A DNA stretch of 42,759 nt from CAZKDV01 sp964551645 (GTDB taxonomy: Bacteria > Bacteroidota > Bacteroidia > Bacteroidales > DTU049). The notes beneath the pieces were generated by a model that did no database searches, was not told the origin of the DNA, and saw nothing but the letters and a program-made list of their open reading frames with translations. The DNA is taken from NCBI GenBank assembly GCA_964551645.1, contig CAZKDV010000008.1, positions 1 to 42,759 of the forward strand, given 5' to 3'. Positions 23,026-29,732 of this stretch are shown here, one piece after another (the stretch's first letter is position 1; every line of letters begins with the position of its first letter). A program made the position numbers and the translations under genes.

Positions 23026-23520
23026 TTATTTAATTAGTATAGATTCAATAAATTGTATATATTCTGCTTTTGGATATGCTCCGGTTTGAAGCATTGCTTG
23101 TCCTTCAAGGGGACAAAAAATAATTGTTGGAATTGACTGAATACCGAATATATTGGCTAATTCAGCTTCTTTATCGACATTTACTTTGTAAATATTTATT
23201 TTTCCGGCATATTCAACTGCTAATTCGTCTAATATCGGAGCTGTCATTCTGCAAGGTCTGCACCAGTCGGCATAAAAATCAACCATGCAAGGTTTATCGC
23301 CTTTAAATTTCCATTCGTTTGATGTTGTATAATCAAAAATTAATTCTTTAAATTGCTCAGTTGTTATTTGAATTGCTCCCTTAATTTGAGATTCGTCATT
23401 AGTTTTAGCTTTTGTTTCAATATTAGTGCTGTCTGCAACTTCTTTGTCTTTTCCTGAAGAATTGTTACATGAAATTGCAACTAAAACTATAAGTGAAAAG
23501 TATAATAATGCTTTTTTCAT
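23026..23520 (-). CDS. Thioredoxin-fold lipoprotein with WCRPC active site
   Basis: 164 residues. A lipoprotein signal (MKKALLYFSLIVLVAISC, C18 acylated) and a charged linker of about 30 residues precede a thioredoxin domain (about 53-164). The active site is WCRPC (C87, C90) instead of WCGPC. The cis-Pro segment is QSIPTIIFCP. It is paralogous over the whole domain to the cytoplasmic thioredoxin just downstream, sharing DFYADWC, APIL and FCP. It faces the periplasm or outer membrane and could exchange disulfides there, either as a reductant fed by a membrane partner or as an oxidant. The direction is not deducible. Confidence 0.9.
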   Translation of the reverse strand: MKKALLYFSLIVLVAISCNNSSGKDKEVADSTNIETKAKTNDESQIKGAIQITTEQFKELIFDYTTSNEWKFKGDKPCMVDFYADWCRPCRMTAPILDELAVEYAGKINIYKVNVDKEAELANIFGIQSIPTIIFCPLEGQAMLQTGAYPKAEYIQFIESILIK

Positions 23521-23543
23521 ATTTTTGATTTATTAATTTTTTG

Positions 23544-23551
23544 CAAATTTA
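23544..23551 (-). promoter_or_regulatory. -7 box for the thioredoxin pair
   Basis: TAAATTTG on the minus strand (fits TAnnTTTG), 23 bases before the ATG at 23520. The 12-base context (+ strand GCAAATTTACAA) recurs upstream of the DUF4831-like gene at 24848. Confidence 0.4.
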
Positions 23552-23654
23552 CAATTGATTTTTTAATTTAGCATGAAAATATCACTAATTTAGTTAAATT
23601 AAATTTAATTTTATATATTTTTGAATTTATATTTTATGCTAAAATAAAGATAAG

Positions 23655-24836
23655 TTATTCAATAACAATGTTTTGTATGCTTGAATTTGATTCGTTGAAT
23701 AAAATTTTTGTATTTTTACTTGCAGGCATATAATGAACTGTTCCAAATTGGTGAATCATTTGTTTAGTTTCAAAAATAACTTCGTTTTTGTTGTTTACGA
23801 TAGCAATATTGGTAAGTTCAGGAATATTGTAATATATGCCTTTAGGCTTTGTTTTTTGCTCTTCTTGAATAGTTTGAACGAAATGCTTGATTGAGTCGGT
23901 AGAGTGATTCGTTGAGAAAAGTACATAATAATTATTTGACTTATCTTGAGTAGGAATTTTGGTAATTCCATTTTTGCGTGAAAAAGCAAATGCAAAAACA
24001 GTTTCACTTTGAGATTGCTGCTGTGGACTTATGTCGAATTTGTATGTCATCACATCAGTTATTGTTTTTCCTGTAAATAAAGCAAGATGCTCATTTATTA
24101 AGTCATCAATATTTTGAACCATATAGTTGAGAGTGGCTTTATCATAAGCTATTTCTTGATATCCTGTAAGCAAACTCATTTTATACTCTTTTAATTTTAT
24201 TATATAATCAGCAATTTCAGTGGCTTTTTGTTCCGAACTTTTTTCGATATAAGATTTTTTCAAAATTTGTTTTTGCACTTTTATTGTATCTTGAAAAATA
24301 GTTTCAAAAATAGTATCAACTTTTTCTAAAATATTGTAATTCAAATACATTTGAAAATCACTTGATGCTGCTTGTAGTTCTAATTCATTTGTTTTACTGT
24401 TTGTTGTTATGTTTGTTTTGCTTTCTTTTTCTGGAATATTTATACTTTTTAACATTCCTTGCTCATTTAATTGAATTGACAATTGTTTTTTTTGATTGCC
24501 ATTTAATGCAATATAGTATATTTCTTCAGAATTAGGCTCTGTTTGTGTATGCGTTTTTATTTTAATGATGCTGTAGGAACTTGAGTTTTCATTAATAATA
24601 TTTGCAAATCCAAGAAGTTTTTCGGCATAAGCATGATATGGTCCTTTGATGTTATCAGTTTTTTCAACGACAACTTCAAGTTGGAGATTTGTTTTTGGCA
24701 AATAATAAAAAAGTCCGTTAGTTGGAATTTTCTTTGATGTTTCTTTGATTGAATATACTGTATAATGTTGCTTATTGCACGAAATGCTAAATGCAAATAT
24801 CAAAATGAGTATAGAGTATTTTAAAATGCTTTTCAT
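23655..24836 (-). CDS. DUF4831-like lipoprotein
   Basis: 393 residues from the ATG at 24836. The N-terminus MKSILKYSILILIFAFSISC is a lipoprotein signal with the acylated Cys at residue 20. The body has GLFYYLPKTNLQLEVVVEKTDNIKGPYHAYAEKLLGF, which I recognise as the conserved start of DUF4831 proteins found in Bacteroidales, and an EYKMSLLTGYQEIAYDKATLNYMV segment later. No catalytic motif is apparent and the function is unknown. It is a single-gene unit between the thioredoxins and tgt, with two tandem -7 boxes upstream. Confidence 0.75.
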   Translation of the reverse strand: MKSILKYSILILIFAFSISCNKQHYTVYSIKETSKKIPTNGLFYYLPKTNLQLEVVVEKTDNIKGPYHAYAEKLLGFANIINENSSSYSIIKIKTHTQTEPNSEEIYYIALNGNQKKQLSIQLNEQGMLKSINIPEKESKTNITTNSKTNELELQAASSDFQMYLNYNILEKVDTIFETIFQDTIKVQKQILKKSYIEKSSEQKATEIADYIIKLKEYKMSLLTGYQEIAYDKATLNYMVQNIDDLINEHLALFTGKTITDVMTYKFDISPQQQSQSETVFAFAFSRKNGITKIPTQDKSNNYYVLFSTNHSTDSIKHFVQTIQEEQKTKPKGIYYNIPELTNIAIVNNKNEVIFETKQMIHQFGTVHYMPASKNTKILFNESNSSIQNIVIE

Positions 24837-24848
24837 TGTCTTTTTTTG

Positions 24849-24875
24849 CAAATTTACAAGATTTTTGCAAATTTA
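24849..24875 (-). promoter_or_regulatory. Two tandem -7 boxes for the DUF4831-like gene
   Basis: TAAATTTG occurs twice on the minus strand, at 24856-24849 and 24875-24868. The outer one leaves a more natural leader (31 bases). No clear -33 TTG for either. Confidence 0.4.
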
Positions 24876-24930
24876 AACCTATTTTACTTGGATAAGCTAC
24901 AAAGGCAACTTACATCTAAATTGATTATTA

Positions 24931-24938
24931 TATCTTTG
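24931..24938 (+). promoter_or_regulatory. -7 box for tgt
   Basis: TATCTTTG, 16 bases before the tgt ATG, fitting TAnnTTTG. No clear -33 TTG. Confidence 0.4.
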
Positions 24939-24954
24939 CATTTTATTAAAAAAT

Positions 24955-26085
24955 ATGTTTTTTCAATTACAACATAAAGATGCTCACTCCGAAGCGAGAA
25001 AGGGAATAATACGAACTAGCCACGGCGATATTGAAACTCCTGTATTTATGCCTGTCGGAACTCTTGGCAATGTTAAGGGAATAACTAATAATGTTCTAAA
25101 TAGGGATTCCAAAGCAAGCATTATTCTCGGAAACACTTATCATTTATATTTGAGACCGGGAACAGAAGTTATTAGTAGGGCAGGAGGCTTGCATAAGTTT
25201 ATTTCTTGGAACAAGCCTATTTTAGCAGATAGCGGTGGTTTTCAAGTGTTTTCATTAACAGATATTCGCAAACTAAAAGAAGATGGAGTTGAGTTTCGCT
25301 CGCATATTGATGGGAGTAAACACTTTTTTACACCTGAAAAAGTAATTGATATTCAAAGAATTTTTGGCAATAATATCATGATGCCATTAGATGAATGTAC
25401 GCCTTATCCGTGCGACTATACTTATGCAGCAAAATCACTCCAATTAACACATAAATGGTTGTTGCAAGGCTTAAAACATTTTAAAATCACTAATGCAATG
25501 TGGGGACACGAACAGCGGCTTTTCCCAATTGTTCAAGGAAGTGTGTATAAAGATTTGCGTAAAGAATCAGCAAAATTTATGTCAGAGCAAGATGTAGAGG
25601 GCATAGCCATTGGAGGGTTGTCGGTTGGTGAACCTGCTGAAATGATGTATGAAATACTTGCCGAAATAAATCCAATTTTACCTAAAACCAAACCTCGATA
25701 TTTAATGGGAGTGGGAACACCAGTGAATCTTTTGGAAGGTATTTCTCTCGGCATTGATATGTTTGATTGTGTTATGCCCACACGCAATGGAAGAAATGGA
25801 ATGTTGTTTACAAATGAAGGAATTATAAACATAAAAAACGAAAAATGGAAATATGATTATTCTCCTTTAGATGAGAATGGAACTTCATTTGTTGATAATG
25901 AGTATTCAAAAGCCTTTGTTAGGCATGCTTTTGTTGCAAATGAAATGATTGCACCAATTATTGCAAGTATTCACAATATTAGATTTTATATTAATTTAAT
26001 GGAGCAAGCAAGAGAGCATATAGCTAATGCTACTTTTAATTCGTGGAAAAACCAAATGATTCCTAAACTTCAAAACCGTTTATAA
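24955..26085 (+). CDS. tgt: tRNA-guanine transglycosylase (queuosine biosynthesis)
   Basis: 376 residues, full length. Conserved parts: TPVFMPVGTLGNVKGI, LGNTYHLYLRPG, ILADSGGFQVFSL (D of the ADSGGFQ active site), DECTPYPCDY, FPIVQGSVYKDLR, GGLSVGEP, RYLMGVGTPVNLLEGISLGIDMFDCVMPTRNGRNG. It exchanges guanine-34 for preQ1 in GUN-anticodon tRNAs. The C-terminal zinc site of other bacterial TGTs (three Cys and a His) is altered: the stretch after WKYDYSPLD reads ENGTSFVDNEYSKAFVRHA and has no cysteine, though SIHN with its His is kept. I recall the same replacement in other Bacteroidota TGTs. The lptF/G-type gene follows 21 bases after the stop. Confidence 0.96.
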   Translation: MFFQLQHKDAHSEARKGIIRTSHGDIETPVFMPVGTLGNVKGITNNVLNRDSKASIILGNTYHLYLRPGTEVISRAGGLHKFISWNKPILADSGGFQVFSLTDIRKLKEDGVEFRSHIDGSKHFFTPEKVIDIQRIFGNNIMMPLDECTPYPCDYTYAAKSLQLTHKWLLQGLKHFKITNAMWGHEQRLFPIVQGSVYKDLRKESAKFMSEQDVEGIAIGGLSVGEPAEMMYEILAEINPILPKTKPRYLMGVGTPVNLLEGISLGIDMFDCVMPTRNGRNGMLFTNEGIINIKNEKWKYDYSPLDENGTSFVDNEYSKAFVRHAFVANEMIAPIIASIHNIRFYINLMEQAREHIANATFNSWKNQMIPKLQNRL

Positions 26086-26106
26086 TTTACTTATAAGACA
26101 GTGAAG

Positions 26107-27189
26107 ATGCTGAAAATAATAGATATCTATATAATTAAAAAGTTTTTAGGCACTTTTTTCCTTTCAGTAGCGCTGATTATTCTAATTGTTATTGCTTTTG
26201 ATATTTCTGAAAATATTGATGATTTTATTGAGTCGCAGGCTCCATTTACGGCTATACTTTTTGATTATTACTTAAATTTTATTCCTTACTTCGTTAATCT
26301 TTTTAGTCCATTATTTACATTTATTTCTGTAGTTTATTTCACTTCACGCATGTCTGCTAATACAGAAATAGTGGCTATATTAACTACTGGAGTGAACTAT
26401 AAAAGAATGTTAAGACCATTTTTAATTTCAGCCATTTTGCTTGCAGTTTTATCTTTTTGGTTGTCGAATTTTTTAATTCCTTCTACAAACAAGAAAAGAT
26501 TAGATTTTGAAGAGCGATATGTAAAAACAATTAAAAAATCAAGAGGGCGAAATGTTCATTTACAACTTGCACCCAATACATTTGCATTTGTTGAGTCGTT
26601 TAACCTTGAGGATAATCGTGGATATAGTTTCACCTTAGAAAGCATTGATTTTCAAAAAGGATTAATTTCTAAAACCCATGCAGATGTAATTGTATGGGAT
26701 ACAATTGAACAAAAATGGACAATGCAGAATTGCGTCATAAGATTGATTAATGAAGAAAATGAAGTTTTAATTAGGCATAATTCAAAAGACACAGTCATTA
26801 ATATGCATCCTAACGATTTTAGGCGAGATACCTATCAAATGGATTTAATGAAATATTTGGAGCTAAAACAGTTTATCAAAAATGAAAGAATTAAAGGCTC
26901 TGAAAGTATAGTTTTTTACGAGGTTGAACAATACAGGCGAACAGCTTTTCCGTTTGCTACTATCGTTTTGACCATGATTGGCGTTGCCATTTCAACTCGA
27001 AAAACTAAAGGAGGCATCGGCTTACATCTTGGAGTGGGGCTATCGCTTAGTTTTGCTTATATATTGATTATGCAAATATCAACAACATTTGCTACGCAAG
27101 CTAATCTTCATCCTATTATTGCAGTATGGGTTCCAAATTTACTATTCATCTTGATTGCTTGGTATCTAATTCGCATAACTCCGAAATAA
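26107..27189 (+). CDS. LptF/LptG-family permease (YjgP/YjgQ)
   Basis: 360 residues. N-terminal helix after LKIIDIYIIKKFLGTFFLSVALIILIVIAFDI, a second and third membrane helix (YFVNLFSPLFTFISVVYFTSRMSANTEIVAILTTG with the conserved SANTEIVAI), then a periplasmic beta-jellyroll-like region of about 130 residues and three C-terminal helices (RRTAFPFATIVLTMIGVAIST, GVGLSLSFAYILIM). This is the transmembrane part of the LptB2FG ABC system that lifts LPS from the inner membrane. F versus G cannot be told here. Single-gene tgt-lptF/G neighbourhoods are usual in this phylum. The ATG at 26107 is preferred over a GTG two codons upstream. Confidence 0.92.
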   Translation: MLKIIDIYIIKKFLGTFFLSVALIILIVIAFDISENIDDFIESQAPFTAILFDYYLNFIPYFVNLFSPLFTFISVVYFTSRMSANTEIVAILTTGVNYKRMLRPFLISAILLAVLSFWLSNFLIPSTNKKRLDFEERYVKTIKKSRGRNVHLQLAPNTFAFVESFNLEDNRGYSFTLESIDFQKGLISKTHADVIVWDTIEQKWTMQNCVIRLINEENEVLIRHNSKDTVINMHPNDFRRDTYQMDLMKYLELKQFIKNERIKGSESIVFYEVEQYRRTAFPFATIVLTMIGVAISTRKTKGGIGLHLGVGLSLSFAYILIMQISTTFATQANLHPIIAVWVPNLLFILIAWYLIRITPK

Positions 27190-27246
27190 GTGTATTTGAA
27201 TAAACTTAATCCTTTGTGCATTTTGAAAATAATTAAGAAATTTGCT

Positions 27247-27270
27247 CAATTTCCCGAAGAAATTCGGATA
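27247..27270. repeat. Third, isolated copy of the repeat core
   Basis: All 24 bases equal the core of the two 144-bp repeats (2478-2501 and 3799-3822), including both overlapping small hairpins. The flanks are only weakly alike (CAAATTT follows at a similar distance), so this looks like an old, eroded copy or a shorter element of the same family. It lies 57 bases after the lptF/G stop, in the 291-bp gap before rpmH, where nothing else but the rpmH promoter is seen. Confidence 0.85.
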
Positions 27271-27425
27271 TTCATCAAATTTGAGTGAATTGAACTTATT
27301 GCTATGAATTATTAAATTTTAGTAATGCCATTAAAAATAATTTGTCAATACAACTTAATATAATGTGCTTATATTTTCAAGTTATTGAGGTTTGCAAAAA
27401 TTATTTGAAAAAACATTAAATAAAA

Positions 27426-27455
27426 TTTGTACAATCGATTTTTTTACTAACTTTG
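27426..27455 (+). promoter_or_regulatory. Promoter of rpmH
   Basis: TTTG (27426-27429), 18 bases, then TAACTTTG (27448-27455), an almost ideal Bacteroidota promoter. The rpmH ATG follows 25 bases later. Confidence 0.7.
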
Positions 27456-27480
27456 CACTCCCAAATTGAACTGAATAAAC

Positions 27481-27639
27481 ATGAAAAGGACATTTCAACC
27501 ATCAAGAAGGAAAAGAAGCAATAAACATGGGTTTCGTAAGCGTATGTCAACGGCTAACGGAAGAAGAGTGTTATCAGCTCGTAGAGCCAAAGGAAGAAAA
27601 AAATTGACAGTTGCTGACGAAGAAAGTCACAAACGCTAA
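27481..27639 (+). CDS. rpmH: 50S ribosomal protein L34
   Basis: 52 residues, starting MKRTFQPSRRKRSNKHGF and continuing RKRMSTANGRRVLSARRAKGRKKL, the invariant L34 signature. Lys/Arg make up over a third of the residues. L34 is a small 23S rRNA-binding protein of the large subunit. It is preceded by a strong promoter with its own -33 and -7 elements and is followed by a convergent methyltransferase gene after 37 bases. The neighbours often seen with rpmH elsewhere (rnpA, dnaA) are absent here. Confidence 0.98.
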   Translation: MKRTFQPSRRKRSNKHGFRKRMSTANGRRVLSARRAKGRKKLTVADEESHKR

Positions 27640-27676
27640 GCTACTTCTTTTTTTAGTACTTTTCTTTAAACTTTTG

Positions 27677-28462
27677 TTATTGTACTTCTATAAGTTTTTC
27701 ACATATAACGCCAATATATCTTGCATTTTCTATATAAGTGGAAGTTAGTTGTGTTGTTGTTTCTAATTTATGTAATAAAGATTTTTCTTTAATTTTTGAT
27801 GGATTTGCGTGCTGTGCAAATGCATCATTTCCAATTCCGCTAAATATTCCTATCGGAAAAATATCAAGCACTTTCAATCCTAATTTTGAATACATATAAA
27901 TCAGTTCTTGCTTAGTTTGTGCATTGTATTGTTGATGGCTATTCGATAGTATTTTTTCAACTTCATCATATTTGCCTTCTTTAATAAATCTATAGATGTA
28001 ATATCCTTTGGTTCGATGCGAGCATATTAGCTTTCCGTTTAAAGCAAGCATCTGCGACAATCGTTTTATTATCTCTTCGTGATTTGGTAAATTATACAAC
28101 AATTCGATACACAGAATTAAATCAAATTTTTCTTCATTCAAATTAGATATAGTTTCGTCAATAAATTCTTTTCTGAATTGGATTTCATATTTAGAATTAG
28201 GGCATTGTTTTTTTATATAATTGAAAAAAAGTTGTCGAATGTCTGTTGCAGTTACTTTCATTTCCGATTGTGCCGCAGGAATTGTAAATCGCCCATATTG
28301 GCAACCGATATCCAATAAGGTTTTCTTGGCTTGAAAATAGGGGAGTATATGTTGAGCATATTGTTGAAAATAGTATTGTTCACCTGAGTCTTTGTACATA
28401 TTATAAGGCGGAAGTAGTCTGTATTTGATGTGAGCAATAACTTTTTTTGTTAGTTTAAACAT
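27677..28462 (-). CDS. Class I SAM-dependent methyltransferase
   Basis: 261 residues. Motif I TLLDIGCQYGRFTIPAA (about 48-64) with the following acidic VTATDIRQLF binds S-adenosylmethionine. FDLILCIELLYNLPNHEEIIKRLSQML is the post-II/III region of Methyltransf_25/11-type enzymes. The first 40 residues (YRLLPPYNMYKDSGEQYYFQQYA) do not match a family I know. The substrate is unknown. It starts 16 bases after the MFS gene and is the last of a three-gene minus-strand operon, so it may modify a small molecule or glycan handled by its two neighbours (inference). Confidence 0.88.
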   Translation of the reverse strand: MFKLTKKVIAHIKYRLLPPYNMYKDSGEQYYFQQYAQHILPYFQAKKTLLDIGCQYGRFTIPAAQSEMKVTATDIRQLFFNYIKKQCPNSKYEIQFRKEFIDETISNLNEEKFDLILCIELLYNLPNHEEIIKRLSQMLALNGKLICSHRTKGYYIYRFIKEGKYDEVEKILSNSHQQYNAQTKQELIYMYSKLGLKVLDIFPIGIFSGIGNDAFAQHANPSKIKEKSLLHKLETTTQLTSTYIENARYIGVICEKLIEVQ

Positions 28463-28478
28463 AAGAAGTTCTTATTAA

Positions 28479-29723
28479 TTATGATTTAGTTTTGTTGATT
28501 CGAGTCCAAACATTTCGGAATAATTCTTTCAATTCAAACATTCTAAAACAAAGGTATGAAATCATAATGATAGACAAAAATCCGACAATGAGAAATACCA
28601 TATTGCTACCGTAATTAGTTTCAACGAAGCCGAAAATTCCTGCTGACAGTAAAATAAAAATAAAGTTTATCAGGTTATTGTACGCTATTGCATCTCCAAG
28701 TTGCCTGCCTTTCACTTTTACTTGCATCCATGCGTTCAAGGGTGTTTTGAAAAAGCCAGCAGTAAATGCTGATACAAAAATAAGGATAGTGAAACCTATT
28801 GCTTGTGGTTTAAATATATAAATACTAAAAATTGAAATGATAAAACCTATACCTCCAAGTGGAATGAATGAAGCTTTTACAGTTTCTTTAGCAAAATATC
28901 CCGATAAAAAAGAACCGGCTCCGATAGCAATGGCAACAATCGCCAATATTATTCCTGTTTGTGTGCCAGATAAGTTTAGATAATCATTGCAATGTCTAAA
29001 AATATTTAGTTGAATTAAACTTGCAACAAGCCAAAACATAGATAAACCCATAACTACAGTGTTTAGTCCCGGTGAAGTTTTGTTTGCCCATTTGTATTTG
29101 CGAATAATGAATTTTACAAAATTCAAGGGCAGTATTTGAACTGTCAATGCTTTGCCTTCAATAGCTTTGATTTTGAATGAAAATATAAGTCCAATCAACG
29201 AATTAAGTATAAAAACAAGAGCTGTAAACAGAACAAAATATTTGGCTAAATCGGACAATATCCCGGCGATAAATGTGCCGATTAAAACTCCGAAAAATGT
29301 AGTCATTTCAACTGTTCCGGTTCCAATAGAACTTTTTTCGATGCCTCCTATATCTCTAACAAGTGCAAATTTTAATGGAGAAAACAGAGTGCTTTGCGTT
29401 CCCATTAGCAACATAGCTGTTAGAACAATATAAATATTTTCATAGTAAAATCCAATTACTGCAAGGGACATTATGACTATTTCGGCTATCTTAAGCCAAA
29501 CAACTATTTTTTGTTTATTTACTTTTTTCGAGAAGTATCCTGCCAAAGGAGACAGTATGATGAAGGGCAAGACCATCAATCCGCTTGCAAGCATAATAAT
29601 TATGGCTTCTTGTCCTTCAGCAAACCAACGAACTGAAACGAAGCAAATTAAACTTTTCAGCAAATTATCTCCCATTACTCCTGAGAGATTTGTGAAATAA
29701 AGTGGAAATAAACGGTTTTTCAA
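28479..29723 (-). CDS. MFS transporter, LplT-like
   Basis: 414 residues, 12 predicted helices. The N-terminal FTNLSGVMGDNLLKSLICF carries the GDN motif of the LplT/lysophospholipid transporter subgroup, then FIILSPLAGYFSKKVNKQKIVVWLKI (MFS loop 2-3) and GTQSTLFSPLKFALVRDIGG. LplT flips lysophospholipids inward in other bacteria. Here a different lipid- or sugar-linked cargo is possible. The only start in frame near the N-terminus is TTG at 29723, nine bases after the GH84-like gene's stop. The next ATG would remove the GDN helix start. Confidence 0.85.
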   Translation of the reverse strand: MKNRLFPLYFTNLSGVMGDNLLKSLICFVSVRWFAEGQEAIIIMLASGLMVLPFIILSPLAGYFSKKVNKQKIVVWLKIAEIVIMSLAVIGFYYENIYIVLTAMLLMGTQSTLFSPLKFALVRDIGGIEKSSIGTGTVEMTTFFGVLIGTFIAGILSDLAKYFVLFTALVFILNSLIGLIFSFKIKAIEGKALTVQILPLNFVKFIIRKYKWANKTSPGLNTVVMGLSMFWLVASLIQLNIFRHCNDYLNLSGTQTGIILAIVAIAIGAGSFLSGYFAKETVKASFIPLGGIGFIISIFSIYIFKPQAIGFTILIFVSAFTAGFFKTPLNAWMQVKVKGRQLGDAIAYNNLINFIFILLSAGIFGFVETNYGSNMVFLIVGFLSIIMISYLCFRMFELKELFRNVWTRINKTKS

Positions 29724-29732
29724 TTCTTTTTT

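Noticed and set aside
27640..27676. Terminator between rpmH and the convergent methyltransferase gene
   Set aside because: There is a T-run, but the flanking CTACT/AGTAC pair is imperfect and too short to call a stem.
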